Part shown: positions 29,634 through 38,353 of the stretch, piece by piece
Numbering within the stretch: position 1 is the first letter of the stretch
Layout of the letters: the number at the start of each line of letters is the position of its first letter
Assembly: GCF_016117655.1 (NCBI RefSeq)
Contig: NZ_CP064936.1
Coordinates: 992,001 to 1,056,000 of the forward strand
Length of the DNA: 64,000 bases
Direction: 5' to 3'
Source: Treponema peruense
GTDB lineage: Bacteria > Spirochaetota > Spirochaetia > Treponematales > Treponemataceae
Program-made: the position numbers and the translations under genes
The notes under the pieces: model-generated
The model's input: only the letters and a program-made list of their open reading frames with translations
Database searches by the model: none
Told to the model about the DNA's origin: nothing

Positions 29634-30780
29634 ATGCTTGAGGATTTAAGAGTTCCTATTTCGGAGTTGAAGGAAAATATCATGGATGTCTGGGGGCGTC
29701 TTTGACCCGGATGAGATTGACAAAAAAATAGCAGAAAAAGAAGCTCTTACTACGGCACCCGGTTTTTGGGACGACAATGACAAAGCTACCAGGGTTATGA
29801 ATGACATAAAAATGCTTAAGGGAAGAATTGAACCCTGGCGCGAACTTATTCAGGAAGTTTCTGATATGGAAACCCTGTATGACCTTGGTGTAGAAGAAAA
29901 TGACCAGAGCGTCGAAAAAGAACTTAAAGAACTTTATGAAAAGGCAAAGGCAAAATACGACCACGAAAGTATATTGAATCTTCTTAGTGATGAAGTTGAC
30001 AAAAACGACTGTTTCCTTTCTGTTCATGCAGGAGCCGGCGGAACCGAAGCCTGTGACTGGACATTTATGCTCAGCCGCATGTACCAGCGCTGGGCAGAAC
30101 GCCACGGTTACAAAACAGAAGTTCTTTCTGAAGAAGAAGCAGAAGGCGGACTCAAGTCTATCAATATGAAGATTTCGGGTCCCTATGTTTACGGTTATAC
30201 AAAAGGTGAGGCAGGTGTTCACAGACTTGTCAGAATAAGTCCTTTTGACGCAAATGCCAGAAGACATACTTCGTTTGCATCGGTTTACGTTTTTCCTGTT
30301 CTGGATGACAGTATTGAAGTCAAAATTGATCCGAAGGATTTGAGAATAGATACTTTCAGGGCCGGAGGAAAAGGCGGACAGCATGTCAACAAAACAGAGT
30401 CTGCCGTACGCTTTACGCATCTTCCGACAGGAATCGTTGTTCAGTGTGAAAGTGAACGTTCGCAGCTTATGAACAGAGCTACGGCAATGAGTATTCTGCG
30501 TTCAAGACTTTATGAATATTACAAGGAACAGCGCGAGAAGGACAATATGAAATTTGCCGGCGAGAAAAAAGATATTTCTTTCGGAAGCCAGATCCGCTCT
30601 TACGTTTTCCAGCCTTATACCATGGTTAAGGATCACCGTACAAAATATTCTGTCGGAAACATTCAGGGTGTTATGGACGGGGACATTGACGGCTTTTTGG
30701 ACGAATACCTTTCTGCAAAATGGAAGGGACTGCCGGCATCTTCTTCTGACGATGATGACGATATCGGGGACGACGCATAA
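29634..30780 (+). CDS. prfB: Peptide chain release factor 2, with programmed +1 frameshift
   Basis: The gene starts at the ATG at 29634 (GAGG eight bases upstream) and reads 23 codons to CTT followed by an in-frame TGA at 29703-29705. A +1 slip on CTT-T continues at GAC (29704) and gives 381 residues in all. The slip site has the classic parts: a Shine-Dalgarno-like GGGGG just upstream, CTT, then TGA-C. The protein has the RF2 tripeptide SPF (VRISPFDANARRHTS) for reading UGA/UAA and the catalytic GGQ (RAGGKGGQHVNKTES). Low RF2 favours the slip, so the gene regulates itself. Annotation programs that ignore the frameshift call only the part from 29686. Confidence 0.97.
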
Positions 30781-30782
30781 AG

Positions 30783-32543
30783 ATGTTCTTTTTGAGACCG
30801 TCTGCGCTCAGGAAAACAGTTGCATCGTTTTTGATGACAGCTGCTCTTTCCTGTTTGCATGCGGATGATTGGGTAATAGCGGCAAGAAAATTCTCTTTTG
30901 CCCAAAAAGGGACACGCTCTTCTGTTGCGGAAGGCGCGGCATCCCTTATTCCCACTCTTGTTCTTGAAAGAATTTCGGTCGGGCTTGACAGAGAAACTTC
31001 GGCAGAAGAACTCAAGGACCGTGAGTATGAAAAATTCCGCACTGAACGGCAGTCTCTTTTTCTTCAGCTTTCGAAGGAAGTGAAGGAAAGGGATTCTGTT
31101 GTCGTTTCTGAGCGGAATGCAGACCGTGCACAAAAGAAAATTGCAGAAATTGAAAAAAAAATTGACGGAATAAAAAAGGATATTGATGAGAATATAAAAA
31201 AATCATCGCCCGATTATTCTTCTGAAAATGATCCTGAAAAAAAGGCGCCGTCTTTTTTTCATGCGCCTCCCTTTTTAAGAAAAAATCATGCTTCTGATAT
31301 TCCGGCTCGGGAAGAACATGTTGTGCTTTACAAAAACAGTCCTGATTCTCTTTTTGAAGCTGAAGGTTCTGTCGGTGAAAGACGGTTTGAAAAAGCCGTG
31401 ATTGATGCCAAAATAAACGGACTGATTGACGGAGTGATAAACGTTTACGGGGACTACGCTTCTGTAACATGCACTCTTAGGGTTTTTCCGGGCGCAAAGG
31501 TTTTGGGAACGGTTACAGAAGTCGGGCCGCTTTCTGATGTAATAAGCATTGCAGGAAACATTGCGCGCTATATTGTTCCAGTTGTGACGAACAGTCTTCC
31601 GGCAGAAATTTTTTTTGATATTCAGCCTGAGGAATGCCGTTCTTCTGTAAAAATTATTTTTGACGGAGTTGTATACAATAAAGTTCCGCCTAAAATAATT
31701 GCGCGTCCCGGAATTCATTCGCTTGAAGTTGAATGTGACGGTTTTGTTTCAAAATCTTTGGCATATAATTTTTCCGGCGGAATTCAGCACAGGGTTTTTA
31801 TTCCCATGGAAAAAACAAATCCTGCCGTAGTAAGCCTGACTCTTTTTGATCCTGTTCCGGGAAGTCTTTATGCCGACGGAATTTTTTCGGGAAGAATTTC
31901 ACATGGAATTCCGTCTGCTTCGGCTACTGTAAACGGAAGTCCTGTTATGGGACGGTTTGTTTCTGAAGAAAGAGGAATTGAAAAAGTAGAAGAAGAATAT
32001 ACTGATAGTTCCGGTAAGAAAAAAACAAGAATTGTAGAGAAGCCCGGAGACAAACTTGGATTTTTTTATTACATTCCTGAAAATCTTCAGAAAGACGGGG
32101 TGCAGCTTGTGGTAAAGGGAAAGAGCGTTGACAATGCTGCGGTTATTGACAAAAGACGAATTTGGACATACAGGGGATATACTGCACTGGTTCTTTCACT
32201 TCCTGTAACTTTGTTTGGAACAGGAAAATATAATTCTTCTGTGAACGCATATAATTCAGGATATCTGGGTGATATTTCTGAAGTTGAAAAATGGAATACA
32301 GTTCGTATTGTTTCTGGCGGTATAACAATTGCGTGTGCTTCTTTCTTTGTGTTTGAATTGGTGCGTTATCTCAGGGCTGCCAGTTCTGTTCTTCCGCAGA
32401 ATGCAGTTTATGCCGATGATGATACTATTGAAGCGGCAAGGGAAAAGTCTCTTTTGATTGTGGATGAAAAAGTTTCTTCTGAAGTTTTGGAAGAGGCTTC
32501 TGATGTTTCTGAAGAAACGTCCGCTGAAAATGCAGATAAATAA
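30783..32543 (+). CDS. Membrane protein with PEGA-like domains, unknown function
   Basis: 586 residues, starting two bases after the prfB stop. An N-terminal signal peptide is followed by a coiled coil (RNADRAQKKIAEIEKKIDGIKKDIDENIKK), a region resembling an envelope-stress or CsgG-like fold (VIDAKINGLIDGVINVYGDYASVTCTLRVF), PEGA-like segments (FDGVVYNKVPPKIIARPGIHSLEVECDGF and VPGSLYADGIFSGRI) and two C-terminal hydrophobic segments. It probably faces the periplasm. I know of no function; it appears to be a spirochaete protein. Its last 40 residues are acidic. Confidence 0.6.
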   Translation: MFFLRPSALRKTVASFLMTAALSCLHADDWVIAARKFSFAQKGTRSSVAEGAASLIPTLVLERISVGLDRETSAEELKDREYEKFRTERQSLFLQLSKEVKERDSVVVSERNADRAQKKIAEIEKKIDGIKKDIDENIKKSSPDYSSENDPEKKAPSFFHAPPFLRKNHASDIPAREEHVVLYKNSPDSLFEAEGSVGERRFEKAVIDAKINGLIDGVINVYGDYASVTCTLRVFPGAKVLGTVTEVGPLSDVISIAGNIARYIVPVVTNSLPAEIFFDIQPEECRSSVKIIFDGVVYNKVPPKIIARPGIHSLEVECDGFVSKSLAYNFSGGIQHRVFIPMEKTNPAVVSLTLFDPVPGSLYADGIFSGRISHGIPSASATVNGSPVMGRFVSEERGIEKVEEEYTDSSGKKKTRIVEKPGDKLGFFYYIPENLQKDGVQLVVKGKSVDNAAVIDKRRIWTYRGYTALVLSLPVTLFGTGKYNSSVNAYNSGYLGDISEVEKWNTVRIVSGGITIACASFFVFELVRYLRAASSVLPQNAVYADDDTIEAAREKSLLIVDEKVSSEVLEEASDVSEETSAENADK

Positions 32544-32569
32544 TTTTAAATATTTTTTTAGAGGTAATT

Positions 32570-33442
32570 ATGGCAAAAACTTCTTTTGGACAGAAACTCA
32601 AGGCATTGTTCGGAATACATAAAAACAGCGATTCTGATTTTTTTGAAGAACTCACTGATGCTCTTATTGAAGGGGACGTTGGTGCCCGCACTGCTGTAGA
32701 AATTGTAGACAGTCTTGAAAAAAAATGCCGCGAAGGAAAAGTTTCAGGCGAAAACGCAATTACTTCTGAACTTGAAAAAATACTTTTGGAATTTGTCCAT
32801 GCACAAAAACTTTCACCCGTCGAAGGAAAAGTAAATGTTTATATGGTTCTTGGTGTTAACGGTGTCGGCAAAACTACGAGCGTTGCAAAAATGGCAAAAC
32901 TTTTTTCTTCTGCCGGAACCGGTGTAATTATGGCTGCCTCCGATACGTTCAGGGCCGCTGCTGTTGACCAGATTGCAATGCACGGCGAAAAACTCGGAAT
33001 ACGCGTTGTAAAGCACCAGATGGGAAGTGATCCTTCGGCCGTTGTTTTTGACGCTGCCGAAGCCTGCCGTGCCGGTGGAGGGGGACTCGTTCTTGCCGAT
33101 ACTGCGGGCCGTCTTCACAATAAAGAAAATCTTGTTAACGAGCTCAAGAAGATAGACAGAATTGCAGCATCAAAAGCTGATGAAGGCTGTTATAAAAAAA
33201 TTCTTGTGATTGACGCGACAACAGGACAGAATGCACTCAGGCAGGCAGAAGTGTTTAATGAGGCAGTCGGTGTAGACGCTCTTGTTCTTACAAAATATGA
33301 CTCTACTGCACGCGGTGGCGTTCTTATTTCTATAGGAAAGGAATTGGGAATTCCTGCAGCATTTGTATGCAACGGTGAAAAATATGCAGATATTGCACAA
33401 TTCAATCCGCAGGGGTATATAAAGGAATTTCTGGGACTTTAA
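32570..33442 (+). CDS. ftsY: Signal recognition particle receptor FtsY
   Basis: 290 residues, short because the acidic A domain is nearly absent. The N domain is followed by the GTPase NG motifs: GVNGVGKT (about 95-102), DTFRAAAVDQ, DTAGR (about 177-181), and TKYDSTARGG. FtsY receives SRP-ribosome complexes at the membrane and delivers nascent membrane and secreted proteins to the translocon. It has an AGAGG ribosome site, and sits in a run that leads to lolCDE. Confidence 0.97.
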   Translation: MAKTSFGQKLKALFGIHKNSDSDFFEELTDALIEGDVGARTAVEIVDSLEKKCREGKVSGENAITSELEKILLEFVHAQKLSPVEGKVNVYMVLGVNGVGKTTSVAKMAKLFSSAGTGVIMAASDTFRAAAVDQIAMHGEKLGIRVVKHQMGSDPSAVVFDAAEACRAGGGGLVLADTAGRLHNKENLVNELKKIDRIAASKADEGCYKKILVIDATTGQNALRQAEVFNEAVGVDALVLTKYDSTARGGVLISIGKELGIPAAFVCNGEKYADIAQFNPQGYIKEFLGL

Positions 33443-33444
33443 CA

Positions 33445-34428
33445 ATGGATTTTGCCACTGCTGTTCTCTCATTTTATCTTCTCTTTCCGAATCTTTATGC
33501 CTCTCAGAAATGGTTTAAGGCCGTTCTTCCTGTGCCGCAGCTTTTTGTTTCGGAACAAAGAAGAGAAGAGTCCGTTGAAGAAAAAATAAAATCAGTGCAG
33601 AATTTTCTCTTTGCAACCGATGACGCAATTCCGCAGGATTTTTTTTCAGAAGAAAATGTCGCAAATGTTTCCGAAGAAGAAAAACCTGTATCGGAACGTT
33701 TGTATCTGGATTCAGAAAATAAAATGAGACTGTTTGAATACGGCGAAGAAAAATTTATTCCGCTTGCTTCATATACAAAAGAAGTTGATTCTTCTCTTGG
33801 GCAGTCGCTTGTGTCTGTTAACAGTGATTGTGTTACCCGCGTTGAATTTGACAGTGATTATCTTCCGAAAGAAAAACTTGTCTGGGAAAATGCTTCAACA
33901 GAAAAAGACTCTGTTCTGCTTTCAAAGACTTCCTGGACTTATTCGGCACTGGGAGAGTCTGTTGTGACAGAAGAAAATTTTGCTGCAGGGACGGTTGTTG
34001 TTTCTGAAAAAAATGCTGCGGGTCTTGTTACAAAACGCAGTTTTTATTCGGTAAAAAAAGATCCACTTTCGACAGAAAATAATCCGCTTCCTGATATTAA
34101 GATTCTTGAATCTTCTGTGAGCATGACATGGGACAGTGAAAAAAGAATTCTTTCTGAAGAAGAAATTTTGTATTCCGCGGAAGAAGAAAATAAAAATGAC
34201 AGCGGCTTTGTACGAAAAAAAGTTTTTTCTTATACAGGAATTTCTCAGACACCGGATATGCGTTTTTATGAAAACGGAAAACTCAGGCTTGTAAGCAGAT
34301 ATCTTGATGACAAAACCTGTATTGAAACAATGTACTTTGACGGCGGCTTTACTGTTATTGCTCGCTATGAAAATGGAATCAGGACTGATGAAAAGATTTC
34401 GTCACCGGGCTTTGAAGAAGGAAGGTAG
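33445..34428 (+). CDS. Secreted hypothetical protein upstream of lolCDE
   Basis: 327 residues with a short hydrophobic N-terminus (MDFATAVLSFYLLFPNLYAS) that looks like a signal peptide, then a polar, Glu- and Ser-rich protein with repeated beta-type segments (FYENGKLRLVSRYLDDKTCIETMYFDGGFTVIARYENG) like MORN or RHS-type short repeats. I do not recognise a family. It starts two bases after ftsY stops and is followed two bases later by lolC, so it may work in lipoprotein export. Confidence 0.6.
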   Translation: MDFATAVLSFYLLFPNLYASQKWFKAVLPVPQLFVSEQRREESVEEKIKSVQNFLFATDDAIPQDFFSEENVANVSEEEKPVSERLYLDSENKMRLFEYGEEKFIPLASYTKEVDSSLGQSLVSVNSDCVTRVEFDSDYLPKEKLVWENASTEKDSVLLSKTSWTYSALGESVVTEENFAAGTVVVSEKNAAGLVTKRSFYSVKKDPLSTENNPLPDIKILESSVSMTWDSEKRILSEEEILYSAEEENKNDSGFVRKKVFSYTGISQTPDMRFYENGKLRLVSRYLDDKTCIETMYFDGGFTVIARYENGIRTDEKISSPGFEEGR

Positions 34429-34430
34429 TT

Positions 34431-35717
34431 TTGAGCGGCTTTAAGTGGATTTATTTTGTGTCCAGAAGAATCAGCAGAATAAACAGAAAGGGACGTACTT
34501 CGGTAACTTCGGCACTTGCTTCGTTGGGACTTTGTTTTGGTGTTGCATCCCTCATTGTTGTATTGAGCGTTATGAACGGTTTTCAGATGAGTTTTAAGGA
34601 TGCCATTATGGAAATAAGTTCGTATGATGCGCGCGTTTCAAATATTACGGAGCAGCAGGAAGAAGAATTTTTGTCGTGGTGTTCGGGTCGCAGTGACGTT
34701 GAATGTGTTGTTCCGTTTTATGAAGCCCAGGGGCTTATGGCAGGAACAGGCGGTCGTCAGAGTGCAGCCCTTGTACGTGCTGTTCCGCAGAATACAATGC
34801 AGGAAGATGCAGGCTTTAAGAAACAGCTGCGCATGGTTGCAGGAAAATTTGATCTTTCGGGCGGTGACGGAATAATTGTAGGAAACACTCTGGCACACAA
34901 TCTGGGACTTCATGTAGGAAGTCGCGTTAACATACTTGCGCTCAGCGGTTCTTCTGACGTAAGCCTTCTTTCTGCAAACAGGCAGTTTGTCGTAAAGGGA
35001 ATTTTTTTCTGCGGATATTCTGACATAAACGCCGCATATTCTTTTATAAGCCTTGATGCCGGAAAAACGAATTTCGGTGCCGGGGCAAAAAAAACTTTCG
35101 GAATAAAAACATCCGGTTCTTCTGGGGAAATGGCTTTTCTTGGAGCCGTTAAGAATAAATTTCCTGATGCACAGGTTTCGGTCTGGCGCGATTACAACAG
35201 AAGTTTTTTTGGTGCACTAAGAATGGAAAAGACAATGATGTTCCTTCTTATTCTGCTGATTTTTGTTGTCGTTGCTGTAAACATTTACAACGGAATGCGG
35301 AGACTTGTGTATGAGCGTAAAGATGATATTGCGGTTCTTTCAGCCCTTGGCGCACATCCGCGTGACGTTCAAAACGTGTTTGTAATGCAGGGCGCTTCTG
35401 TAGGAATCGGGGGCTGTGTTCCGGGACTTCTTCTTGGGATTTTTTTGTGTCTTAACATAGAAGGCGTTTTTACCTTTTTGTCAAAGGCGCAGTATTTTTT
35501 TATGTACATAATTTATTCGATAATTTCACCGCAGTCGCTTCCTTATCTTTCCGAAAACCCGATGTTTGCAGTGTATGCCAATATTCCTGCAAGAATGTTC
35601 CCACAGGAAGTTGCGTTTGTTTTTTTATTCGGAATTTTTTCGTCAGTTCTGGCAGCAGCCCTTGCCGGAAGAAATATATTGAAAATGAAAGTAGCAGAGG
35701 TGCTCAGAGATGAATGA
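34431..35717 (+). CDS. lolC: LolC/E-type lipoprotein-releasing permease (first copy)
   Basis: 428 residues, TTG start with GAAGG five bases upstream. A first membrane helix (ASLGLCFGVASLIVVLSVMNGF), a periplasmic MacB-type domain and an FtsX domain with three more helices match LolC/LolE. With LolD and the second permease it should extract mature lipoproteins from the inner membrane. The stop overlaps lolD by eight bases. C and E copies are assigned by order only. Confidence 0.88.
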   Translation: MSGFKWIYFVSRRISRINRKGRTSVTSALASLGLCFGVASLIVVLSVMNGFQMSFKDAIMEISSYDARVSNITEQQEEEFLSWCSGRSDVECVVPFYEAQGLMAGTGGRQSAALVRAVPQNTMQEDAGFKKQLRMVAGKFDLSGGDGIIVGNTLAHNLGLHVGSRVNILALSGSSDVSLLSANRQFVVKGIFFCGYSDINAAYSFISLDAGKTNFGAGAKKTFGIKTSGSSGEMAFLGAVKNKFPDAQVSVWRDYNRSFFGALRMEKTMMFLLILLIFVVVAVNIYNGMRRLVYERKDDIAVLSALGAHPRDVQNVFVMQGASVGIGGCVPGLLLGIFLCLNIEGVFTFLSKAQYFFMYIIYSIISPQSLPYLSENPMFAVYANIPARMFPQEVAFVFLFGIFSSVLAAALAGRNILKMKVAEVLRDE

Positions 35718-36402
35718 TGCAGATAATATTATTTTAAAAATCAGCGCTCTTGAAAAAACATATGTTACCGGAAGTGAAAATCTTACAATACTGAAAGATC
35801 TGGATATGTCGGTTTCTCGAGGAACAAAATGCGTTATTGTCGGTGAAAGCGGAAGCGGAAAATCAACTCTGCTCAATATAATTGCCGGCCTTGATTCTGT
35901 AACAGGCGGAAGTGTCTGCGTTAACGGAAAAGATGTGGCAAAAATGAATGAACGCTCTCTTCCCGAATTCAGGCGCTCGGTTCTTGGTCTTATATTCCAG
36001 TTCCATTATCTTTTGAAAGATTTTACCGCTTTGGAAAATGTTTTTCTTCCGGCCTATATGGCTGGTGTTCCAAAACGCGCGGCTATGGAAAAAGCAAAAT
36101 CGCTTTTGAATGATGTAGGTCTTTCTTCACGTGCAGAACATCTTCCGTCTCAGCTTTCTGGAGGGGAAAGACAGCGTGTCGCCGTTGCAAGAAGTCTTGT
36201 AAATGACCCAGAACTTATTCTTGCAGATGAACCTACAGGAAACCTTGATCCGGCAAATGCAGCCCTTATAGGAAACCTGCTTTTTACCATGGCAGAAAAA
36301 TACAACAAAACGCTTCTGCTTGTAACACACGATATGACACTTGCGTCACGCGGTGACATAAAATACAGAATAGAGTCGGGCAGGCTCTCGGAGGCTTTCT
36401 GA
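35710..36402 (+). CDS. lolD: Lipoprotein-releasing ABC ATPase LolD
   Basis: 230 residues with Walker A GESGSGKST (about 45-53), the Q-loop in IFQFHYLLKDFTALENV, the signature LSGGERQRVAVARS, Walker B LILADEPTGNLDP and the switch His in LVTHD. The FHYLL...ALENV stretch and the short length fit LolD of the MacB/LolCDE class. It is sandwiched between two permease genes and overlaps both. Confidence 0.92.
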   Translation: MNDADNIILKISALEKTYVTGSENLTILKDLDMSVSRGTKCVIVGESGSGKSTLLNIIAGLDSVTGGSVCVNGKDVAKMNERSLPEFRRSVLGLIFQFHYLLKDFTALENVFLPAYMAGVPKRAAMEKAKSLLNDVGLSSRAEHLPSQLSGGERQRVAVARSLVNDPELILADEPTGNLDPANAALIGNLLFTMAEKYNKTLLLVTHDMTLASRGDIKYRIESGRLSEAF

Positions 36403-37748
36403 TGACAGTGCGTTCATCACTGATGTATGCAAAAAGACTGCTGTTCCCCGGACATAGTACCCGCCGTACATCCTCGAATGGAAGACGCAGTTTGCTGGGG
36501 GCAACACTCTGCATTGGAATAAGCCTTGTTCCGCTTGTTGCAATTCTTATAATTAGTGAAGGAATGATTCAGGGAATGACAGGACGTCTTATACATCTTT
36601 CATCCCACGACATAAGCGTTCACCTTGACTCATCATCTGCATCTGCCCAAAGTGCCTCTGCAATGCAGGAAGCCGCCGCCAAAATTCTAAAACTTGAAAC
36701 CATAACAGGCGCTTTTCCCGAAGTAAGGGGAAGTTCACTTGCTGCGGCGGGCGGTTACAGAACGGGTGCGTCGGTAAGGGCAGTGGAGCCTGATATCTTT
36801 GTTAAAAACGAAAGCTTTTCTTCGCTTCTGAAAGTTGTAGAAGGAAAGGCAGATCTTGACAGTCCCAGAAACGCAGTTATAGGACAAAAAATTGCAGAAC
36901 TTCTTGGGGTGCATCCAGGAGACAGAATTTCTCTTATCACCGCAGGAGGAAGTGCGCGTCCTGTTCCGAAAGTAGCGCAGTTTACCGTAACAGGAATTGT
37001 TTCATGCGGTTACCAGGAACTTGATGCGCTGTGGGTTTTTATTCCGCTTGAGGCAGGCTTTACTTCACTGGCAAGAAATTCTGTAAGTTTTGTAATTGGT
37101 CTTACCACGCAGAATCCTTTTTCAAAAGATTTTGTTTTTATTGCGCGCGATGTTCAGAAATTTCTTTTTGGGGAAGACGGAATCGAGGGTGCTTATGTAA
37201 GCCGCTGGGACGAAGAAAATGCCGCACAGTATGAAAATTTTTCTTCAACAAAGTCTCTTGTTCTTCTTATAATGCTTCTGATTGTTCTTGTGGCAAGTAT
37301 AAATATAAGTTCGGCCCTAGTGATGGTGCAGATGGAACGCAGAAAAGAAATTGCAATCTTAAAGAGTGTAGGTGCTTCTTCAGGCGGAATTACGCTTTCA
37401 TTTCTTGCTGCGGGAATGTTTTCTGGTGCTGCAGGGCTTGTGCTTGGTATTCCGGCAGGACTTCTTGTAGGCGTAAATGTCAATTCAATAATTCACGCTG
37501 CCGAATCTGTTGCAAATTTTTTCCTTCGGCTTAAGCTTGCACTTTTTTCTCCTGAAAATGCAGGTGCCACTGTAAATGTGCATATACTTGATCCTGCTTT
37601 TTATCTTCAGGAAATTCCTGTTGAAGTTCCGGCTGAAGGTATTCTGGCCATTATTTTGGGAACTCTGGTTCTTGTTTTTGCTGTTTCTGCTGTCCCTGCA
37701 ATATGGGCAGGCCGTGAAAAACCGCTGGATACTTTGCGTAAAGTCTGA
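36402..37748 (+). CDS. lolE: LolC/E-type lipoprotein-releasing permease (second copy)
   Basis: 448 residues, overlapping lolD by one base (ATGA-type junction). It has the same plan as the first permease: an N-terminal helix (ATLCIGISLVPLVAILIISEG), a periplasmic domain, and a C-terminal FtsX block with QMERRKEIAILKSVGASSGGI, the cytosolic coupling segment seen in LolC/E. Two different permeases suggest a LolCDE heterodimer rather than the LolF type with a single permease. Confidence 0.88.
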   Translation: MTVRSSLMYAKRLLFPGHSTRRTSSNGRRSLLGATLCIGISLVPLVAILIISEGMIQGMTGRLIHLSSHDISVHLDSSSASAQSASAMQEAAAKILKLETITGAFPEVRGSSLAAAGGYRTGASVRAVEPDIFVKNESFSSLLKVVEGKADLDSPRNAVIGQKIAELLGVHPGDRISLITAGGSARPVPKVAQFTVTGIVSCGYQELDALWVFIPLEAGFTSLARNSVSFVIGLTTQNPFSKDFVFIARDVQKFLFGEDGIEGAYVSRWDEENAAQYENFSSTKSLVLLIMLLIVLVASINISSALVMVQMERRKEIAILKSVGASSGGITLSFLAAGMFSGAAGLVLGIPAGLLVGVNVNSIIHAAESVANFFLRLKLALFSPENAGATVNVHILDPAFYLQEIPVEVPAEGILAIILGTLVLVFAVSAVPAIWAGREKPLDTLRKV

Positions 37749-37761
37749 TTTATGCTAGAAT
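37734..37761 (+). promoter_or_regulatory. Putative promoter of mcsA-mcsB-clpC
   Basis: TTGCGT (37734-37739), 16 bases, TAGAAT (37756-37761), with an extended -10 TGC just before. It lies across the end of lolE. No CIRCE or CtsR-type operator is visible between it and mcsA. Confidence 0.55.
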
Positions 37762-37807
37762 AAGGTGTTTAAATAAGAATTTTCAGGCTTATTTTTAGAG
37801 GAATTTT

Positions 37808-38353
37808 ATGCTTTGCGATTTTTGCCATGAGAGAGAAGCTGTCATCTATATGGAACAGATAACCGGCGGCAGCCAGAAGCGCAGAATCAATATCTGCGTG
37901 GAATGTGCCGTTGAAAGGGGAATTAATCCTGACCCAAAAAGCATACAGGCATCGCTTGGAGTTTTGTTCAAGGAACTTGCTGATACAAAAAGAAGAATGG
38001 AAGAAGCCGACAAAAAACTCTGTCCTGTATGTGGAACAAGTCTTGGAAAAATAAAAAAGACACTCAATGTCGGATGCCCGGAATGTTATGCCATATTCAG
38101 GGACGATGTAACCGCACTTCTTTCACAAAAAGGACCGGTAGAACCGTACAAGGGAACAATGCCTGCGCGTCTTTCTACGGTACATTCTGTTCTTAACGAC
38201 AGGATTATTTTAAGAAACAAACTTGATGATGCTGTTGCTGCCGAAAACTATGAAAAGGCCGCACTTTACCGCGATTATCTTAAGGCACTTGAAAAGACAG
38301 CCGTGTCAGGGGACGGAAGCTTTACGGGGGAAGACAATGGGCAGCTCTCCTGA
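37808..38353 (+). CDS. mcsA: McsA-like zinc/UVR protein
   Basis: 181 residues with the McsA arrangement: two N-terminal Cys pairs (C3-x2-C6, C29-x2-C32), two more (CPVC at 72-75, CPEC at 90-93), then a UVR helix pair (DRIILRNKLDDAVAAENYEKAALYRDYLKAL). In Bacillus, McsA activates the arginine kinase McsB and helps ClpC. It has an AGAGG ribosome site. The gene leads a unit of mcsA, mcsB and clpC as in Firmicutes, but without ctsR in front. Confidence 0.9.
   Translation: MLCDFCHEREAVIYMEQITGGSQKRRINICVECAVERGINPDPKSIQASLGVLFKELADTKRRMEEADKKLCPVCGTSLGKIKKTLNVGCPECYAIFRDDVTALLSQKGPVEPYKGTMPARLSTVHSVLNDRIILRNKLDDAVAAENYEKAALYRDYLKALEKTAVSGDGSFTGEDNGQLS

Noticed and set aside
29680-30420. A 246-codon reading frame on the minus strand.
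   Set aside because: It is antisense to prfB, Phe/Cys-rich with no recognisable domain; prfB is certain.
37749-37807. A CIRCE or CtsR operator before mcsA.
   Set aside because: I looked for the TTAGCACTC/GAGTGCTAA and GGTCAAA heptad patterns and found neither.
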